Positions 8,681 to 15,705 of a DNA stretch of 64,000 nt are shown here, in pieces. Origin of the DNA: Kitasatospora sp. NBC_00240 (lineage in GTDB: Bacteria > Actinomycetota > Actinomycetes > Streptomycetales > Streptomycetaceae); NCBI RefSeq assembly GCF_026342405.1, contig NZ_JAPEMU010000001.1:7254001-7318000 (forward strand). Reading direction: 5' to 3'. Positions within the stretch are counted from its first letter, which is position 1. Each line of letters starts with the position of its first letter. The notes below the pieces were generated by a model, which searched no databases, was not told the origin of the DNA, and saw nothing but the letters and a program-made list of their open reading frames with translations. The position numbers and the translations under genes are program-made.

Positions 8681-8706
8681 CCGCCCTGACCCGCCCTGAC
8701 CCGCCC
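8681..8706 (+). repeat. 10-bp tandem repeat after the sigma-CAP gene
   Basis: CCGCCCTGAC occurs twice in tandem followed by a partial third copy, 30 bases after the stop codon, and leads into a G-rich tract that can pair back weakly. It lies between two convergent genes and may contribute to termination. Confidence 0.5.
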
Positions 8707-8741
8707 GGGGCGGGCCGGGGCGGGCAGGCGGGGCGGGACGC

Positions 8742-9620
8742 TCAGCCGGCGGTGGCGAACACCTGGGTCCACCAAGGGCCGCCGGAGCCCAGGGTGACCC
8801 CGACACCGATCTCCTTGAAGTCGCAGTTGAGGATGTTGGCCCGGTGGCCGGGGCTGTTCATCCAGGCCTCCATCACGGCGGCGGCGTCCTGCTGGCCGCG
8901 GGCGATGTTCTCGCCCCAGCGGCTCCACTTGTAGCCGGTCGCGTTGATCCGGGTGTCCGCGTGGTGGCCCTCGGGGTCGGCGTGGTCGAAGTAGTCGCGG
9001 GCGGCCATGTCGTCCGAGTGCACCTGCGCGGCGGACTGCAGCTTGGCGTTGACGGCCACCGGCCCGCAGCCGTTGTTGGCCCGTTCGGTGTTGACCAGCG
9101 CGGCGACCTGGTCGATGAACTGTGCGGCCTTGCCACCGGCCGGCGCGCCGGCGGCGGGGGAGGACTTGGCGGCGGCCGGCGACGCCGAGGAGGTGGCCGT
9201 CGGCCGGGCGGGCGCGCCGGTCGCCGGCGCCGCCTGCGGGGTCCCGGCCGTGGCGGTGGGTGCGGGCGTGGGCGCGGCGGTGCTCGGGGCGGCACTGGGG
9301 GACGGCGCGGCGGACGGCTGTCCGGCGCTCGCGGACGGCGAGCCGGTCGGAGCGGCGGGCGTCTGCGGTTCGGCGAGCTGGGCGGTCAGCAGCCGGTCGG
9401 GGGCGCTGGCGGCGGCCGGCCGCTGATCCGGGCCGGTCGGCGGGGCGACCGTCGCGTACCAGCTCGCCGCGCCGCCCAGGGCCACCGACCCGGCCAGCAC
9501 CGCGAACATCCTCGGCGCGGCGGAAGGTTTCTTCCGCCGGCCGCGCCGGCGTCCGTGCCCGCCGGCGGCGGTCCGCTCCTCGGCCCGGCCGTGACCGGTC
9601 ACGGGGTGGTCGCTGTTCAT
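8742..9620 (-). CDS. Secreted CAP/SCP-domain protein
   Basis: The 292-residue protein has a basic N-terminus (RRGRRKKPSAAPR), one hydrophobic segment (about 38-56) that acts as signal or anchor, a long Ala/Pro/Thr/Ser linker (about 60-165), and a C-terminal CAP domain (about 170-292) with the family motifs HSDDMAARDYFDHADPEG, WGENIA and SPGHRANIL. Bacterial CAP proteins act in the envelope, with suggested roles in wall or lipid remodelling, but the biochemical role is generally unsettled. Its CAP domain is clearly related to the one on the convergent sigma factor, so the two may recognise related ligands. No lipobox is present. Confidence 0.88.
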   Translation of the reverse strand: MNSDHPVTGHGRAEERTAAGGHGRRRGRRKKPSAAPRMFAVLAGSVALGGAASWYATVAPPTGPDQRPAAASAPDRLLTAQLAEPQTPAAPTGSPSASAGQPSAAPSPSAAPSTAAPTPAPTATAGTPQAAPATGAPARPTATSSASPAAAKSSPAAGAPAGGKAAQFIDQVAALVNTERANNGCGPVAVNAKLQSAAQVHSDDMAARDYFDHADPEGHHADTRINATGYKWSRWGENIARGQQDAAAVMEAWMNSPGHRANILNCDFKEIGVGVTLGSGGPWWTQVFATAG

Positions 9621-9738
9621 TCGGGTCCACGTCCTCTGCCTCAGGTGTTCTTGCGACACCTGGGAGACCTGTGGGTGGCCGTCCGACAACGGAAATTCGG
9701 CAGGAAAGATCCGAACGTTCGGAATTGACGGACTGCAG

Positions 9739-9764
9739 GGGCCCGCCGGCACCCCGGCGGACCC
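9739..9764 (-). terminator. Hairpin terminator downstream of the nucleotidyltransferase gene
   Basis: The arms CCGCCGG (9743-9749) and CCGGCGG (9754-9760) pair perfectly around a four-base loop, and GGG/CCC extend the stem after one mismatch. It lies 30 bases beyond the stop codon of the minus-strand nucleotidyltransferase gene. There is no T-tract, which is usual in this GC range. Confidence 0.5.
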
Positions 9765-9793
9765 TTCGGGGCGCGGCCGGTCCGGCCGGGCGG

Positions 9794-10402
9794 CTAGGGC
9801 GCGGACGTCCAGCGGGCGAGGTCCGCCGGGGTGTCGAGGTCGTCCGGGACGGCGACGTCGGCGCACTCCACCAGCGTGATCGCGGCCGCGTGCGCGGCCA
9901 GCAGCGCGCGGGCGCCGGCGTCGCCGGTGGCGCCGGCGGCGGCCTCGGCGAAGTGGCGGGCGCCGATCAGCACCGGGTGCCCGCGGCGGCCCCGGTACCC
10001 GGCGGCCGCGAGGTCGGCCCCGGCGCGGTGGGCGGCGAGCAGCCGGGCCACCGCGGCGGGGGTGACGCCGGGGGTGTCCACCAGCATCACCAGGACGGCG
10101 GAGGCGCCCGGGGCGAGGGCGGCCAGTCCGGCGCGCAGCGAGGAGCCCATGCCGCTCTCCCAGTCCGGATTGTCGACAAGGTGGCAATCCGGCAGTCGGG
10201 CCTCGGACCGGACCTGCTCGCGGGCCGCCCCCAGCACCACGGTCACCGGGCCGCAGCCGCCCGCCCGGACCACCTCGACCGCGTGCTCGACCAGCGGCCG
10301 GTCGCGGTGGCGGAGCAGCGCCTTCGGCCGGCCCCCGAGCCGGCGGCCGCCCCCGGCGGCCAGGACCAGGGCGGCGACGACCGGCAGTGGCTGATCTTCC
10401 AT
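9794..10402 (-). CDS. Molybdenum-cofactor nucleotidyltransferase (MocA/MobA-like)
   Basis: The 202-residue protein opens with the nucleotidyltransferase loop LAAGGGRRLGGRPKALL and has the metal-binding Asp in VLVMLVDTPGV and a HPVLIG segment, as in MocA-type CTP:molybdopterin cytidylyltransferases and related MobA-like enzymes. The expected reaction adds CMP (or GMP) to molybdopterin for insertion into hydroxylases. The divergently transcribed moaA next door makes the first cofactor intermediate, which supports the pathway assignment. I cannot choose between CTP and GTP from sequence alone. No molybdoenzyme structural gene is in the window. Confidence 0.83.
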   Translation of the reverse strand: MEDQPLPVVAALVLAAGGGRRLGGRPKALLRHRDRPLVEHAVEVVRAGGCGPVTVVLGAAREQVRSEARLPDCHLVDNPDWESGMGSSLRAGLAALAPGASAVLVMLVDTPGVTPAAVARLLAAHRAGADLAAAGYRGRRGHPVLIGARHFAEAAAGATGDAGARALLAAHAAAITLVECADVAVPDDLDTPADLARWTSAP

Positions 10403-10430
10403 GCGCCCAGCTTGCCCGGCCGTCCGGACC

Positions 10431-10454
10431 TGTGCAGTTGTACGAATGCACAAC
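10431..10454. promoter_or_regulatory. Operator-like overlapping inverted repeats between mocA-like gene and moaA
   Basis: In the divergent intergenic region TGTGCA (10431-10436) pairs with TGCACA (10447-10452), and GTTGT (10437-10441) pairs with ACAAC (10450-10454). The stretch is AT-richer than its surroundings. It could bind a dimeric regulator of both cofactor genes; no known regulator consensus is recognised. Confidence 0.35.
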
Positions 10455-10531
10455 ACGATCCCGCAGGTCGCGGCGGCACCCAGGGTCTTCCGCCGCTGGA
10501 TTCTCCGAGGGTCTGCGCCTGTACTGGGTCG

Positions 10532-11527
10532 ATGGACACCGCACCTCCCCCGCTGGTCGACCGCTTCGGCCGGGTCCACACCGACCTGCGGGTATCCCTC
10601 ACCGACCGCTGCAACCTGCGCTGCACGTACTGCATGCCGGCGGAGGGTCTCAACTGGCTTCCCAAGGCCGAGGTGCTCAGCGACGACGAGGTCGTCCGGC
10701 TGGTGCGGATCGCGGTCCGGCGCCTGGGCATCACCTCCGTCCGGCTGACCGGTGGCGAGCCGCTGCTGCGGCGCGGACTGCCCGATCTGGTGGCCCGGCT
10801 GACCGAGCTGGGCCCCGAGGTCTCGCTCACCACCAACGGGATCGGCCTGGCGCGGACGGCGGTCGCGCTCAAGCAGGCGGGCCTGCACCGGGTGAACGTC
10901 AGCCTCGACACCCTGCGGGCCGACCGGTACGCCGAGATCGCCCGCCGGGACCGGATCGCCGACGTGCTGGCCGGGCTGGCCGCCGCGCACGCCGCCGGGC
11001 TGGAGCCGGTCAAGGTGAACGCCGTCCCGGTGCGCGGGGTCAACGACGACGAGATCGTCGAGCTGGTCGAGTTCGCGGCCCGCCACGGCTACCGGATGCG
11101 CTTCATCGAGTCGATGCCGCTGGACGCCCAGGGAGCCTGGGACCGCGGCAAGATGATCACCGCGGACGAGCTGCTGGAGATCCTCGGCGCCCGCTGGGAC
11201 CTCGTCCCGGTGGGCCGGCACGGCAACGCGCCGGCCGAGGAGTGGCGGATCGCCGGCACCGACACCGTGATCGGTGTGATCGCCTCGGTCACCCGGCCGT
11301 TCTGCGGGGGCTGCGACCGGGTCCGGCTCACCGCCGACGGCCAGCTGCGCAACTGCCTGTTCGCGACCACCGAGTCCGACCTGCGGGCGCTGCTGCGCGG
11401 CGCGGCCGAGGACGCCGCGATCGAGGCGGCCTGGCGCCGCACCATCGCCCGCAAGGGCCCCGGGCACGACATCAACTCCGCGGACTTCGTCCAGCCGGAC
11501 CGTCCGATGTCGGCCATCGGCGGCTGA
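10532..11527 (+). CDS. moaA: GTP 3',8-cyclase MoaA
   Basis: MoaA is a radical SAM enzyme that, with MoaC, converts GTP to cyclic pyranopterin monophosphate, the first step of molybdenum cofactor synthesis in the cytosol. The 331-residue protein has the SAM cluster CNLRCTYC (about 26-33), the GGEPLL motif (about 75-80), the second [4Fe-4S] ligand set C-G-G-C-x13-C near the C-terminus, and the conserved terminal Gly-Gly required for function. Its length matches the family. ATG 10532 gives MDTAPPPLVDRFGR; no strong ribosome binding site precedes it. It is divergent from the MocA-like gene. Confidence 0.96.
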   Translation: MDTAPPPLVDRFGRVHTDLRVSLTDRCNLRCTYCMPAEGLNWLPKAEVLSDDEVVRLVRIAVRRLGITSVRLTGGEPLLRRGLPDLVARLTELGPEVSLTTNGIGLARTAVALKQAGLHRVNVSLDTLRADRYAEIARRDRIADVLAGLAAAHAAGLEPVKVNAVPVRGVNDDEIVELVEFAARHGYRMRFIESMPLDAQGAWDRGKMITADELLEILGARWDLVPVGRHGNAPAEEWRIAGTDTVIGVIASVTRPFCGGCDRVRLTADGQLRNCLFATTESDLRALLRGAAEDAAIEAAWRRTIARKGPGHDINSADFVQPDRPMSAIGG

Positions 11528-11587
11528 CGTTCGCACGGCGGCCCGTCCGCGCCGTTGACCGTCCGCACGGCGGCCGCGCGGTCTCCC

Positions 11588-11622
11588 GGCGGCCGGGCTC
11601 CTCGGCCGAGGCCCCGGCCGCC
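11588..11622. terminator. Bidirectional hairpin terminator
   Basis: GGCGGCCGGG (11588-11597) pairs perfectly with CCCGGCCGCC (11613-11622), with further pairing possible inside the loop. It lies exactly between the convergent moaA and GlxA-type genes. Confidence 0.6.
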
Positions 11623-12579
11623 TCAGGCGGGCCGGCCGGCCGCCCGGGCGAACTTCGACCGGTAGGCGCGCGGGGTCAGCCCGATCCGCTGCACCAGATG
11701 GCGGCGCAGCGAGTCCGCCCCGCCCAGGCCGCTCCGGTCGGCGACCCGCTCCACCGACAGGTCCGTCGACTCCAGCAACTCCCTGGCCCGTTCGATCCGC
11801 TGGGTCAGCAGCCACTGCAGCGGGCTGACCCCGGTCTCGGCCAGGAACCGCCGGTGCAGGGTGCGGACGCTGACGCCCGCGTGCGCGGCCAGCTCCGCCG
11901 ACGAGAGCGGGGTGTCCAGGCGCTCCAGCGCCCAGCCCCGGGTGCCCGCCAGCGAGGGGCCTTCGGTGGCCACCACCGGCCGGGCCACCGGCTGTTCCTC
12001 CCCGCCGTGCCGCACCGCCGAGACGAGCGTCAGCCGGGCCACCGCGTTGGCCACGGCGGCGCCGTGGTCGGTGCGGACCATGTGCAGGCAGAGGTCGACG
12101 CCCGCGGTCAGCCCGGCGGAGGTCAGCACCGGACCGTCCTCGACGAAGAGCACGTCCGGCAGTACCCGCACCGACGGGTAGTGGTGCCCCAGCGCGCCCG
12201 CCTGCACCCAGTAGGTGGTCGCGCTGCGCCCGTCCAGCAGCCCCGCCTGGGCCAGTACGAAGGCGCCGGTGCAGATCGACGCGATCCGCGCGCCCCGCCC
12301 GGCGGCCGCCCGCAGGGCTTCCAGCACCCGGGGGTCGGCGTCGCTCCGGGCACCCGAACCCGTCACCATCACGGTGTCCGCGCCGGCCAGCACCTCCAGC
12401 CCGTGCGGGACGATCACCCGCAGGCTTCCCATGCTCTGCACCGGCCCCGGCTCGGGGGCGCAGACCAGCACCTCGTAGGCCGGCCCGCCCGCCACCTCCG
12501 CCGAGCCGAAGACGAGTTCGGGGATCGACAGGTCGAAGGCGGTGACCGGGGGGACGGCCACCACGGCTATCCGGTGCAT
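11623..12579 (-). CDS. GlxA-family regulator (DJ-1/PfpI plus AraC HTH)
   Basis: The 318-residue protein has a DJ-1/PfpI-like domain (about 1-175, with the nucleophile-elbow region IASICTGAFVLAQAGLLDG) and a C-terminal AraC-type double helix-turn-helix (about 205-310, ending SLRRHLVQRIGLTPRAYRSKF). Such GlxA-like proteins are transcription factors; the DJ-1 domain usually senses a ligand rather than acting as an enzyme. It is divergent from an NAD-dependent epimerase gene, which is the obvious candidate target. Confidence 0.9.
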   Translation of the reverse strand: MHRIAVVAVPPVTAFDLSIPELVFGSAEVAGGPAYEVLVCAPEPGPVQSMGSLRVIVPHGLEVLAGADTVMVTGSGARSDADPRVLEALRAAAGRGARIASICTGAFVLAQAGLLDGRSATTYWVQAGALGHHYPSVRVLPDVLFVEDGPVLTSAGLTAGVDLCLHMVRTDHGAAVANAVARLTLVSAVRHGGEEQPVARPVVATEGPSLAGTRGWALERLDTPLSSAELAAHAGVSVRTLHRRFLAETGVSPLQWLLTQRIERARELLESTDLSVERVADRSGLGGADSLRRHLVQRIGLTPRAYRSKFARAAGRPA

Positions 12580-12770
12580 GGCCAGAACCTCCGGATCCTT
12601 GGCAGCACGGTCACTGTTTCACACCGGCGCGCGGGCGCAGAGTGGAGCTGTCCGACGCGCCCGGCGCACGGCCGCGCTCCTCGCGTCGGCCGGCCCCGGC
12701 GTCGGCCCCGCCGTCCCGGCCGGGCCCGTCGTGCCGATCCCGCACCCGAACTGCCTTCCCGGAGAGAGTC

Positions 12771-13754
12771 ATGCCCAGTTACGTCGTCATCGGCGCCGGA
12801 TCCACCGGCACCGCCACCGCCCGCCTGCTCGCCGACACGGGGGAGGACGTACGGCTGGTCACCCGTGGTGGATCCGGTCCGCTGCACCCCCGGATCGAAC
12901 GGGTCGCCGCCGACGCCACCGACCCGGACCGCCTCACCGCGCTGGTCGAGGGCGCGGCCGCCCTGGTCAACTGCGCGGCGCCGCCGTACGACCGCTGGAA
13001 GCAGGAGTTCCCGCCGCTGGCCGCGTCGCTGCTCACCGCCGCGGAGCGGACCGGCGCCGGGTACGTGATGCTCGGCAACGTCTACGGTTACGGGCCGGTG
13101 GACGGGCCGGTCACCGAGCTGCAGCCGATGGCGCCGAACAGCGTCAAGGGCGAGCTGCGGGCCGGGATGTGGGCGGACGCGCTGGCCGCCCACCGGGCCG
13201 GCCGGGTCCGGGCGACGGAGGTCCGGGCCGGCAGCTACTTCGGTCCGGGTGCCCAGTCGCTCTTCCAGTTGATGGCCGGCCGCCGGCTGGCCCTCGGTGA
13301 ACCCGCCGGCTACTACGCCGACCTGGACGCGCCGCACAGCTGGGCCGCCCCGGTGGACGTCGCCCGCACCCTGGTCGCGGTGGCCCGGGCCGGGACCGGC
13401 TGGGGCGAGGCCTGGCACGTGCCCAGCTTCGCCACCGTCTCCGCCCGTGAGCTGGCCGCCCGGCTGGCCGCCGCGGCGGGCGCCCCCGCGCCCCGGCTGA
13501 CCGCGACGACCGACCGGGAACTCGCCGAACTCGCTCGCGACGTCAGCGTCATGGGCGAGGTCGCCGAGATGCGCTATCTCACCCACCGGCCCTTCGTGCT
13601 GGATTCCACCCGCACCGAACGGGCCTTCGGAGTGCGGGCCACGCCGGCGGCGGAGGTGGTGGCCGCGGTCGCCGCCGAGTTCACCGGGGCCGCCGGAGCC
13701 GGAGCCGGGGCAGGGGCAGGGGCAGGGGCAGGGGCCGGGGCCGGGACGGCCTGA
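12771..13754 (+). CDS. NAD(P)-dependent epimerase/dehydratase family protein
   Basis: The 327-residue protein has a Rossmann loop GAGSTGTATA (about 7-16) and an atypical-SDR NmrA/epimerase-like arrangement, with VYGYGP in the usual Tyr region. The substrate is unknown. GGAGAGAG six bases before ATG 12771 supports the start. The gene is divergent from the GlxA-type regulator, so induction by the regulator's ligand is plausible. The last 22 or so residues are a run of Gly-Ala dipeptides encoded by a hexamer repeat (13693-13746) and look like a recent 3' expansion. Confidence 0.85.
   Translation: MPSYVVIGAGSTGTATARLLADTGEDVRLVTRGGSGPLHPRIERVAADATDPDRLTALVEGAAALVNCAAPPYDRWKQEFPPLAASLLTAAERTGAGYVMLGNVYGYGPVDGPVTELQPMAPNSVKGELRAGMWADALAAHRAGRVRATEVRAGSYFGPGAQSLFQLMAGRRLALGEPAGYYADLDAPHSWAAPVDVARTLVAVARAGTGWGEAWHVPSFATVSARELAARLAAAAGAPAPRLTATTDRELAELARDVSVMGEVAEMRYLTHRPFVLDSTRTERAFGVRATPAAEVVAAVAAEFTGAAGAGAGAGAGAGAGAGAGTA
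13693..13746 (+). repeat. Hexamer repeat encoding a Gly-Ala tail
   Basis: Units of GGAGCC, GGGGCA and GGGGCC are repeated nine times at the 3' end of the epimerase gene and encode (GA)n just before the stop codon. This is a slippage-prone low-complexity tract. Confidence 0.8.
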
Positions 13755-13915
13755 CCGGTCCCGCCGGGCCCGGTGGTTCGGCGGGGCGCTCCCGGCGATG
13801 CGGAATGTGAGGTTCGACATGACCGCGGCGTGCCCCGTACCGAACGCTTGACCGGGCGTGAGGCGGCTGGTCTGCTGGTGCGCCGTCACCCGCCGACCCG
13901 ACCCGGGAGTCCACC

Positions 13916-14665
13916 GTGCCCGCCCGCCGCCGCGCCCAGTCCACGACCGCCGCCCTGCTGCTCTGCGCCCTGGCGCTGGCGGGGTGCACCGGCCACCCGA
14001 CGACCTCCGGCGACAGCGCCCCGTCCGGCGGCCTCGGCACCAGCCCACTGCAGAACCCGGACGGCACCAAGCCCGGTCTGGCGCCGATCACTTCGGCGGC
14101 GGACCTGGGCGCGGCCCGGGACCTGATAGCCAAGGTGCGGACGGCGGCGGCCGGCTCCAAGGACGGCTACGACCGCGACCAGTTCGGGCCCGCCTGGACG
14201 GACAACGTCGACGGGGTGGCGCTCGGGCACAACAAGTGCGACACCCGCAACGACCTGCTGGCCCGGGACGGCCGGGCGGTCGAGCGCAAGGACGGGTCGG
14301 ACTGCACGGTGACCGCGATGACCATCTACGACCCGTACACCGGCAAGACCGTGAAGTGGTCCAGGACGCAGGCGTCGAGGATCCAGATAGACCACGTGAT
14401 GCCGCTGTCCTACGACTGGCAGATGGGAGCCGCCAAGTGGGACAAGGCCAAGCGGGTGCAGATAGCCAACGACCCGCTCAACCTCGTCCCGGCCGACGGC
14501 CAGCAGAACGCGTCGAAGGGCGACTCGGGGCCGTCCGTCTGGCTGCCCGCCGACCCGGCCGTCCGCTGCTCGTACGCCGTCCGCTTCGCGCAGGTCTCGC
14601 TGAAGTACGCCCTGCCCGTCACCGAGGCGGACAAGAAGGCGATGCTCCAGCAGTGCGGGGGCTGA
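13916..14665 (+). CDS. Secreted HNH-family nuclease lipoprotein (DUF1524)
   Basis: The 249-residue protein starts with a lipoprotein signal (lipobox LALAGC, Cys24) and continues into a GmrSD-C/DUF1524-type HNH domain. The His in QIDHVMPLSYDW, Asn in NDPLNLVPAD and Lys in QNASKGD occupy the HNH positions, and a late Cys pair (VRCSYA and QQCGG) suits an oxidising compartment. It is probably an envelope-anchored nuclease that degrades extracellular DNA. GGGAG precedes the GTG start by seven bases. It stands alone; no immunity gene is evident. Confidence 0.85.
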   Translation: MPARRRAQSTTAALLLCALALAGCTGHPTTSGDSAPSGGLGTSPLQNPDGTKPGLAPITSAADLGAARDLIAKVRTAAAGSKDGYDRDQFGPAWTDNVDGVALGHNKCDTRNDLLARDGRAVERKDGSDCTVTAMTIYDPYTGKTVKWSRTQASRIQIDHVMPLSYDWQMGAAKWDKAKRVQIANDPLNLVPADGQQNASKGDSGPSVWLPADPAVRCSYAVRFAQVSLKYALPVTEADKKAMLQQCGG

Positions 14666-14707
14666 CGGCCCTGGGGTCCGGCGACTGTCCCGGCGGCCGT
14701 CCCGGCG

Positions 14708-15544
14708 TCAGGACCAGTGCGCCGGGCGGGTCAGCGCGGCCGGCAGCCTGGTGGCGGCGTCGCCCTTCGCGGCGTTCAGCTGGGCCTGGGTCAGGAAGAG
14801 GCTGCCGGTGAGGTCGGCGCCGCCGATCCTGGCGTCCCGGAAGTCCGCGCCGATCAGGTCGGCGGAGCGCAGGTCGGCGCCGGTGAGGTCGGCGGCGATC
14901 AGATAGGCGCCGCGCAGGTTGGCGCCCCGCAGGTCGGCCTTGCGCAGCCTGGCGCCGATCAGGTCGGCGCCGCGGTGGTCCTTGGCCTTGCGCCCGGCGG
15001 TGGCGCGGACGAGTTCGCTGGTGCGCAGCAGCAGTTCGTTGACGCGCCCGCGGTGGGCGGCGACGTCCAGCCCGGCGAGGTCCTCGGCGCTCTGCCGGGT
15101 GAGCCGCTCGGTGTCGTCCAGCGCCCGGCGGAGGTCCGCGTGCACAGCGCGGGCGGGCTGCAGGGTGAGCGCCTCGGTCAGGTACCAGAGCAGTTCGTGG
15201 AGCTGCCGGACGACCGGGAAGACCTCGAACATCTGCCGGGACGTCTCCGGCGCCTGCCGCCAGTCGCGACCGCCGAAGGTCACCTGGGAGACCTGCTGCC
15301 CGGCACCGAAGCAGTCGTACACCGTGCAGCCCTGGAAGCCCTCCTGGCGCAGCTTGGTGTGGATGCCGCAGCGGAAGTCGGTCCGCAGGTTCTTGCAGGG
15401 CTTCCCGGCGTCCTTGCCGACGGCGAAGTCGGCCGAGGCCGCGAACGGCAGGGCGACGCAGCAGAGCCCGAAGCACTTCGAGCAGTCGGCCCGCAGGTCG
15501 GGACGGCTCTCGGCGGGTGGTGCGGCGGTGCGGTCGTCGGACAC
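14708..15544 (-). CDS. Pentapeptide-repeat protein with N-terminal Cys cluster
   Basis: The 278-residue protein has an N-terminal Cys-rich region (CSKCFGLCC, then single Cys in KPCKN, FRCGIH, QGCTV and YDCFG; about 20-85) resembling the metal-binding pattern of YkgJ-type proteins. A helical middle follows, and then a C-terminal run of A(D/N)LxX pentapeptide repeats (about 195-265, e.g. ADLRGANLRG). Pentapeptide repeats fold as a right-handed quadrilateral helix and some mimic DNA, but the role here is unknown. The GTG start has GAGGGA nine bases upstream. The gene is monocistronic. Confidence 0.82.
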   Translation of the reverse strand: MSDDRTAAPPAESRPDLRADCSKCFGLCCVALPFAASADFAVGKDAGKPCKNLRTDFRCGIHTKLRQEGFQGCTVYDCFGAGQQVSQVTFGGRDWRQAPETSRQMFEVFPVVRQLHELLWYLTEALTLQPARAVHADLRRALDDTERLTRQSAEDLAGLDVAAHRGRVNELLLRTSELVRATAGRKAKDHRGADLIGARLRKADLRGANLRGAYLIAADLTGADLRSADLIGADFRDARIGGADLTGSLFLTQAQLNAAKGDAATRLPAALTRPAHWS

Positions 15545-15604
15545 TGCGTGGGTCCCTCGTACGCGGATCGGTGCTGCTCTTTCGCAGGGATCGTATCGCG
15601 GGGA

Positions 15605-15640
15605 GGGTGGGGCGGTCCGCTCGCGCGGTCCGCCCCACCC
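15605..15640 (-). terminator. Hairpin terminator after the GT39 gene
   Basis: GGGTGGGGCGG (15605-15615) pairs perfectly with CCGCCCCACCC (15630-15640). It lies about 65 bases beyond the stop of the minus-strand glycosyltransferase and before the start of the pentapeptide gene, so it insulates the two. Confidence 0.6.
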
Positions 15641-15705
15641 TTGTCCGGTCCGTCCGTCCGTCGGTGCCTTTCCGGTGGTCGGCCCGTCCCGTCGTGCGGG
15701 GCCGG

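Noticed and set aside
8742..10544. Upstream extension of the secreted CAP reading frame by about 300 codons
   Set aside because: It runs antisense or out of frame through the nucleotidyltransferase gene and has no recognisable domain; ATG 9620 precedes a proper signal segment.
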